DNA from: Aquatica leii | Taxonomy: Eukaryota > Arthropoda > Insecta > Coleoptera > Lampyridae | Length of the DNA: 64,000 bases | NCBI GenBank assembly: GCA_035610365.1 | Contig: CM069435.1 | Location: forward strand, 66,089,389 to 66,153,388 | Reading direction: 5' to 3' | Part shown: one piece after another, positions 59,560 to 64,000 of the stretch | How the letters are laid out: every line of letters starts with the position of its first letter | Position numbering within the stretch: the first letter of the stretch is position 1 | The notes under the pieces: model-generated | Seen by the model: only the letters and a program-made list of their open reading frames with translations | Database searches by the model: none | What the model was told of the DNA's origin: nothing | Program-made: the position numbers and the translations under genes

Positions 59560-60276
59560 TTATGTCATCAACTGTCAATCGTCTTACCAGCATTTTCTTG
59601 TAGAACAATAAAACACGTTGGCCGAATTCGTTTAAAAAATATGACATAATATAACAATCTTTTTCTCAAATTTTGTTTCCGTAGAAACAACGAAACTGGC
59701 TACTTTACATTAAAATAAAAATTGCCTAACATTATTCTTTTGGTTTTACTTAATTTTTTTATTATATTAATAAATCTGTAATAAAATGTGATATTCATCT
59801 CGTGCCAACTCCCTTGGCACCAAAGTGCAATGTGTGCACTAAGTACATAAATAATACTTTAAATTGAAAATAAATTATAAAATTTTCTATTTTTAAGTCG
59901 TACGTATTTTTTTCTTAATTTTTTTTCTTTTTCTTTATAGATTAAGTTTATTTCGCACAGTAAATTATTTCTAAAACTACATTAATTTTGTAATTATTTT
60001 ATAAAAGTTTGTTAACAATATTACTATTACCCTTATGTATGTATATACATTTGTTATAATTAGGTTTTTAGTTATTCCAAAAAAGACCAAAACATGTACA
60101 ATTAATTAATTAAAACAAAGTACAAACTGTAAAAAATAATTTACAGGTATTAAAGAAAAAAAAAATTTTATACAAAATTCTTAAAACTATCTAACATATT
60201 TTTAAATAAAATCTCTAATTAACATTTTTTCTAACGGACTATTTACAATAACATACATATAATATATAAATTAATT
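59560..60276. other. Downstream flank of the IDS-like gene
   Basis: AT-rich. Should contain the gene's 3' UTR. The nearest canonical minus-strand AATAAA seen is near 59950. A TATAAA variant lies near 60170. Confidence 0.4.
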
Positions 60277-61518
60277 TTACAAAAATACTTTGTTGTACAG
60301 ATTCATAACAGCTTTTTGAATTGGTGGATCGTTTAAGTTATTGAGATATGTTTGGATATACTCTAAGTCCTTTTTCTTGTATGCAAGATATTTATCATAC
60401 AATTCCATTTCATAGTATATATTAATAATTTTGTTTTCATATTCTTCTCCCTCTCGCCCATAATTTTCTTTAAATAATTTTTTCAAACTCTCACTTCCAG
60501 TTTCTAAAACCTGAACAGCCATCCACGTACACTGACCCTGTCGAATATTTTCGCCGGCGTCAATTTTAGCTTTACCATTTTGAAAAACGTCTAAAACGTC
60601 GTTCTAAAAAAGGTATTGTATTTCTTCGTCTTATTACACAGACTAATACTTACATCAACTTGAAAAACGTACGTCATTCTGCGTAACAATTCTTGAATTT
60701 TAAGAAACTTTGGATAAATATTACAAAATAGACAAGTGGTTTGAAACGGAGATTCAATGATAACAAAACCACCTTTCAGACGACCCATTCTTAAGAATAA
60801 ATGTGTGTTAAATTTGGAAAAATCGAGTTTATTGTCTACTTTCCAATGCCAGTCTAACGATTGACCAATTACTAAATGTTGATTCATTTCGTGAAACAAT
60901 TTTATAAGTGGTAAATATATAGGTGTATCACGAAAATACTTTTGCATTAATATAAAAGCCGCTTCGTTAAGGTATATACAATCTCTAAAAGAGCTTAACC
61001 CAATATTTTCTTTTTTATGCCAGCATACGTCATCGCAACGAAAAGGAGTTTGATCCATAGTATCGTCTTCTGAATTCATGTAAGCTTCAATCTTAAAGTA
61101 TCGTAAAGTTGTTAAATAAAGTAACTATCATATAAGTTACTTACCATTTCTATACACCATGCTAAAATATTGACTAGACGTAAGTTTTGTTCTGTAAGAT
61201 TTTCAGGTTTTTCTAAAATTTTGTAAGTTTCTAATAGTAAAGGAACTCTAAATCTTTTTTCTTTCATCACGTTATAATCGATAACATCTATGAAATGCTG
61301 TTGAAACTCTGGAGTATTTTTAAAGAATTTTGAGTTGGATAACGTATCTGCCACTTCTGGAAATACAGACAAAAAGCTAATGGTTTGATCATCGTACACG
61401 ACATGTGGTCGAGTTGTAATTGTTCTCTTCCATATGTAACTGAAACAAGTTATAATTGTAAATAGTAAACGCAATAAATTAAATTTTACTTTCGACACAA
61501 CGAAATTGTTCTGAACAT
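60277..61518 (-). CDS. Isoprenyl diphosphate synthase-like protein, probable insect terpene synthase (362 aa, 4 exons)
   Basis: Exons 61518-61490, 61439-61145, 61091-60654 and 60603-60277; introns of 50, 53 and 50 bp, all GT-AG, join in one open frame. Residues 1-24 are Arg-rich without acids, a likely mitochondrial presequence. The fold matches farnesyl diphosphate synthase throughout: YNVMKEK (65-71), AWCIEM (103-108), first aspartate motif D117-D118-x-x-D121, CW (131-132), GQSLD (184-188), FQVD (251-254), second motif N255-D256-x-x-D259, QCTW (278-281). K71 and R74 are kept. The Gly-Gly before the lysine, the Gln before the first motif (now E110), the second Arg of RR (now C127), the Lys before CSW (now Q278) and the C-terminal basic tail are lost. 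Magnesium-dependent diphosphate ionisation looks possible; IPP condensation looks impaired. Terpene synthase activity is inferred. Confidence 0.88.
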
Positions 61519-61529
61519 GTTACTAGTGT

Positions 61530-61564
61530 GACTGAATAAGTTTTCTGAAATTACTGAACTTATA
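61530..61564 (-). promoter_or_regulatory. Predicted core promoter of the IDS-like gene
   Basis: On the minus strand TATAAG (61564-61559) lies 31 bases before the A (61533) of TCAGTC, an arthropod-type initiator. The spacing is canonical. It predicts a 15-base 5' UTR before the ATG at 61518. Confidence 0.55.
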
Positions 61565-62087
61565 GTTAGCTAACAAACGTTATCTAACGGTCTGAATAAA
61601 AATGGTTGTATATACATATATTATCAAGGTCAACGGACACGTGCATTTGATATTTCAATACGCGAATAAAATATATACAATGATTTAGATTACAATTTCA
61701 TGGTCAAGATTTACTTCTGACATATCAGGTCACCGGATATAAAAAACCTTGACATTTTTCCAAAAGTATTAATTTTATCTATATACATTATTTTTACTAT
61801 ACTACACAGAAAAATTGTATCAATAGATAATCTTACGTTTTAAATTTGTTTTTAGAATCCAAAAAATATTAAAATAAATAAAACAAAACTTAATTCTGTA
61901 TTTTTTCAATAAGTGAATGTTGGTTTCAAAAATATGTGTGAGGTAAAGTGGTCAATACTTAAAACCAAACATAAATTATACTGAATTTGTGTAAGTATCG
62001 CCAAAAATGTATTCTAAAACGGTATCACTAAACCCTTAACTCTAATTATGAAGAAAACTCGCAAGTATTAATAGTAATACAAGTAGA
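61565..62087. other. Upstream flank of the IDS-like gene
   Basis: AT-rich, no gene seen. Regulatory sites cannot be identified by eye. Confidence 0.35.
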
Positions 62088-62095
62088 ATCTAACG

Positions 62096-62300
62096 CAGTG
62101 TTTTCCAACCTTTTTTAGGCCATGCCCCACTTTAACATTTCTAAAATTTGTATGTCCCCCATACATAATTTTTAATCTTTAAAAATGGTTTTGTTCCCTT
62201 AAGAAAGGGTTAAAGTCGTGTCGAGTCCATTTTTAAATTGCCCCCTTAACTATCAAATTGCCCCCCCTGTGGGACGTGGGCCCGACGTTAGGAAACACTG
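62096..62300. mobile_element. 205-bp hAT MITE
   Basis: Ends CAGTGTTTTCCAACCTTT / GTTAGGAAACACTG, with a perfect 8-bp target duplication ATCTAACG (62088-62095 and 62301-62308). Lies about 560 bp upstream of the predicted transcription start of the IDS-like gene. Confidence 0.9.
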
Positions 62301-62308
62301 ATCTAACG

Positions 62309-63610
62309 TAACGTTAACAAATGCACTGGTGGTAATACAGCAGAAAGCACTACTATTGCTCTAAACAGTGCAGTAATTACAGTTTTACGTTTTCTACAAG
62401 ATAGATTATACAGTCTTTTCAAACTTTAGTTGTATGCGTAGGTCATAATCTAAATGTATTACTAAATCTACAAAAATTTTCAAAAAAGTCTAGCAAACTA
62501 AATATCCCTAGTAGAACAAAGCCACTCAAAACAAATCAAAAACGTATTTTTAGTGTAAAATACTTAAGAACACAAAATTATTTTCATAACTTTGTTGCAA
62601 AAACATTTATGATTTAATTTTATTAGAACATAAAATAAATAGCACTCTAATAATATTTACGTTTTGAATTTTATGAAACGTAAATTGTGCAATTTATCAA
62701 AAACGGTTTTTTGAGTTATCTTTTAAAAATTTTAAAAACGTTTTGTGCTAACACACGTGTGTAATTACAAGTTGAATATTACAATAACCAAACATTTTTG
62801 ATGTTTTTAAAACCTTTATCTACACGAACACAGATGTAACAACAAACAAACGTATAGTGTTTAAACCATACTTGTTTTCATCATTATTCACTCATAGAGA
62901 ATCATATTTTTCTTTGTTAAATAGCGACATCAGCAAACAACAATTTCTTTGCATTATAACCTTTTATAATCAAACCCAATTTCAAAACAGAATTATCTTG
63001 AGTTATCCAGTACACTTCTGTAGTTAATCATCTAACTAAAATCATCGTTGTTCAAAGCTTTCGTCTGACTTTAAAATCTTCTTGAATACGATATTTAATG
63101 AAGTAAATGGTTGTTTTTAAGATATGTAAATCAAATTTGTCAAACTACTTCATTTGATCTTTGAGGACTTGAATATTTCCTTTCCTTAATAACAATACTT
63201 ATTATATGTACGAATAATTCTTACATACTTATAAATTTACCTAATTTGCTTTAAAAAAAAATTGTTTATTTCCAGCTACATGTATGCATACATAGCAGAT
63301 TTTGTTTATCAAAAAACTAGATAAATAATATTTTATAATCCAGCAAAAAACTTTATTTCAAACACTGTTTAAAGATTTTAACCATAATTCTAACCTACAA
63401 ATACGTCGTAAACAGCTGCGAAAATTTATTTGTGCATTATCATTAATTAAATTTAAAATCGTCGTAAAATTTTACAAGCTTTCTATAATTTTGTTCTACA
63501 AGTTAAAAAAAATTAATATTTGTTTTGTATAAAAAAGTATTTTTTGTTTATTGAAATTTCAAACATTAAAAACGTACTTTAACTAAGCATAATTTACAAG
63601 CAATCCGCCG
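62309..63610. other. Unassigned AT-rich stretch
   Basis: No gene or bounded repeat recognised. Confidence 0.4.
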
Positions 63611-63685
63611 TGCTGTAGTCCCAAAGGTCTCACACATAGGTCTCTTATTACACTGAGATTCCGGGTTCAAATCCCGTAGCTTCCA
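63611..63685 (+). other. tRNA-like fragment or SINE head
   Basis: Has an A-box-like TGCTGTAGTCCCAAAGG and a T-arm/B-box GGGTTCAAATCCCG (63663-63676) at about tRNA spacing, then GCTTCCA. The 5' acceptor strand that should pair with GCTTCC is not present. Probably a pseudo-tRNA or SINE. Confidence 0.4.
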
Positions 63686-64000
63686 CTTCTAAAAATCTTA
63701 TAAATCAACCACCGCCGTTTTAATAAAAACTAAGTCAGTAATGTTCAACGGTATACTCTATGAAATACAACAAATGTCATTCAAGAACCAAAATTTATTT
63801 ATTTATTTCAGCTACCAACGTGACATTCTCCCAACGAATCGTTAAAACATTTATTCAACAAATCCAATTCGTTTTGTTGTACGTGGACATTTCACGTTTT
63901 TATAGTGATTATAAAACATTTTTCTACCAAAATTTAAAACGTTCACTGTTTTTGAAAAAACAAATTTGTAACATTTAAAAAACGGATTTGTTCTACTAAG
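63686..64000. other. Unassigned end of window
   Basis: Nothing recognised. The 72-codon frame at 63760-63978 has no recognisable similarity. Confidence 0.35.

Noticed and set aside
61112-61498. IDS-like gene starting within intron 1 without splicing
   Set aside because: The frame has no ATG there. A consensus acceptor (TTGTTTCAG) at 61440 joins in phase to a short ATG exon at 61518.
63611-63685. Functional tRNA gene
   Set aside because: The 5' acceptor strand complementary to GCTTCC is missing and the T-stem has a mismatch.

Overview
The window is eukaryotic and almost certainly insect: it is AT-rich, gene-poor and built mainly from transposable elements of classes typical of insect genomes (Ty3/gypsy, BEL/Pao and Ty1/copia LTR elements, jockey/I-like LINEs, a Penelope-like element, a Crypton, PIF/Harbinger, hAT and Tc/mariner-like DNA elements). 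I do not see enough to name the order. Only one locus looks like a host gene: an intact four-exon isoprenyl diphosphate synthase-like gene at 60277-61518, minus strand.

Bases 1-21774 are a nest of insertions. An old, damaged gypsy element runs on the minus strand; its 3' LTR ends at 139 and its 5' LTR is 20405-21774. A much younger gypsy of the same family (568-15575) sits inside it, flanked by a 4-bp AGGT target duplication. That younger element carries a LINE in its 3' LTR (1328-5584), a 1755-bp DNA element in its interior (6609-8363) and a Crypton in its 5' LTR (12536-14611). The two LTRs of the younger element are almost identical, so each supplies the empty site for the insertion in the other. 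The younger element is a deletion derivative whose only long ORF joins Gag in frame to the zinc-binding domain of integrase. The older element lost a different stretch, from Gag to just after the RT active site.

Bases 21775-38700 hold decayed elements: a gypsy integrase tail, a Tc/mariner-like transposase, a copia element with a recognisable small LTR and initiator-tRNA-type primer site, the 5' part of a LINE, a gypsy gag-protease remnant split by an 890-bp hAT element, and a BEL/Pao element split by a PIF/Harbinger element that has both a transposase and a MADF-BESS gene. Bases 38700-46700 are mostly unrecognised AT-rich DNA with small MITEs. Bases 46700-54940 contain a degraded Penelope-like element, a degenerate 25-bp tandem repeat and a LINE inserted in another LINE. 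Bases 55000-60270 are nearly empty.

The gene at 60277-61518 has a likely mitochondrial presequence, keeps the first aspartate-rich motif (DDxxD), has NDxxD in place of the second, and has lost several isopentenyl-diphosphate-binding residues. This is the pattern expected of insect terpene synthases derived from farnesyl diphosphate synthase. Other highlights are a LINE whose ORF1 and ORF2 are in one frame separated only by UAG in a classical readthrough context, and a young Crypton with an intact spliced recombinase gene.
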